Below, piece after piece: positions 5,732 through 5,952 of a stretch of DNA of 5,952 nt (its first letter is position 1; every line of letters begins with the position of its first letter). The translations under genes were made by a program, and so were the position numbers. The notes beneath the pieces were generated by a model. The model was not told the DNA's origin, did not search any database, and saw nothing but the letters and a program-made list of their open reading frames with translations. The DNA is from Oscillospiraceae bacterium (lineage in GTDB: Bacteria; Bacillota; Clostridia; Oscillospirales; Oscillospiraceae): assembly GCA_017501805.1 (NCBI GenBank), contig JAFVWG010000084.1:1-5952 (forward strand), read 5' to 3'.

Positions 5732-5760
5732 AAAAAGAGCGGGCGCAGCTGCGCCCGCTC
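5732..5760 (-). terminator. Intrinsic terminator of the decarboxylase beta-subunit gene
   Basis: A perfect 10-bp stem GAGCGGGCGC / GCGCCCGCTC (5760-5751 and 5746-5737) with a self-complementary AGCT loop is followed by five T (5736-5732) on the minus strand, 22 bp after the stop codon. It is a strong, single-direction terminator. Confidence 0.9.
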
Positions 5761-5782
5761 CGGGTCTGTATGGATTTTTCGC

Positions 5783-5952
5783 TCAGCCGAACACGCTCAG
5801 CAGGAAGCCTGCGGCGATGGCGGAGCCGATAACGCCGGCAACGTTGGGGCCCATGGCGTGCATCAGGAGGAAGTTGGAAGGATTCGCCTTCTGTCCTTCG
5901 ACCTGACTGACGCGCGCCGCCATCGGGACGGCGCTGACGCCGGCGGAGCCGA
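5783..5952 (-). CDS. Na+-translocating decarboxylase beta subunit, C-terminal part (OadB/GcdB/MmdB family)
   Basis: Only the last 55 codons and the stop are inside the window; the start lies beyond 5952. The translation ends ...SAVPMAARVSQ, then NPSNFLLMHAMGPNVAGV, then IGSAIAAGFLLSVFG. This is the conserved C-terminus of the beta subunit of the biotin-dependent membrane decarboxylases that couple decarboxylation of oxaloacetate, methylmalonyl-CoA or glutaconyl-CoA to Na+ export. From memory of the Klebsiella OadB work, the Ser and Arg of SAVPMAAR correspond to Ser382 and Arg389, implicated in Na+ and proton handling, and the first whole codon Gly to Gly377; the spacing agrees. The substrate cannot be told from this fragment; the alpha, gamma or biotin-carrier genes that would decide it should lie upstream (above 5952). 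The terminator directly downstream marks it as the last gene of its unit. Confidence 0.93.
   Translation of the reverse strand, partial: GSAGVSAVPMAARVSQVEGQKANPSNFLLMHAMGPNVAGVIGSAIAAGFLLSVFG

Overview
The window reads as a piece of chromosome from a GC-rich (by eye about 60% G+C) anaerobic gut-type member of the Clostridia, probably of the Ruminococcaceae/Oscillospiraceae kind. The basis is a T-box leader (mainly a Firmicutes device), the C-terminus of a sodium-pumping decarboxylase beta subunit (typical of anaerobes), a secreted protein with a dockerin and a cohesin-like domain, strong AAAGGAGG-type ribosome binding sites and intrinsic terminators. This placement is inference; no rRNA or marker gene is present.

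Every recognisable gene lies on the minus strand, so transcription runs from high to low coordinates. (1) 5952-5783: the last 55 codons of a Na+-translocating decarboxylase beta subunit, followed by a strong terminator (5760-5732). (2) 5515-3338: a 725-residue secreted protein with a transglutaminase-like domain (Cys236/His264/Asp279), a Cys4 zinc-ribbon-like segment, a cohesin-like domain and a two-repeat dockerin, with its own terminator at 3317-3290. (3) 3278-152: a complete transcription unit. It has an A/T-tract UP-like element, a near-consensus promoter (TTGACA-17-TACAAT), a T-box riboswitch leader of about 265 nt with its own terminator and antiterminator, then lipoprotein, permease and ATPase genes of a TrpXYZ-type ABC importer, and a strong terminator.

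The T-box reads as tryptophan-specific. The codon in the specifier loop is UGG, and the T-box bulge is UGGC, which would pair with a tRNA ending in GCCA, as expected for tRNA-Trp with discriminator G73. The structure alone therefore predicts that the transporter takes up tryptophan (or a close precursor or analogue) when charged tRNA-Trp runs low. A compact GC hairpin followed by six U lies downstream of the T-box terminator and before the first gene. It looks like a second terminator that tRNA binding would not obviously relieve, and it is the most unexpected regulatory detail here.

Region 1-151 has no credible gene. It holds a dense set of perfect inverted repeats and is probably the 3' flank of a convergent gene or an intergenic repeat element. 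Region 5516-5782 holds the leader of the transglutaminase gene, a 12-bp palindrome touching its ribosome binding site, and structured DNA behind the decarboxylase gene. I found no CRISPR, rRNA, tRNA or mobile element.
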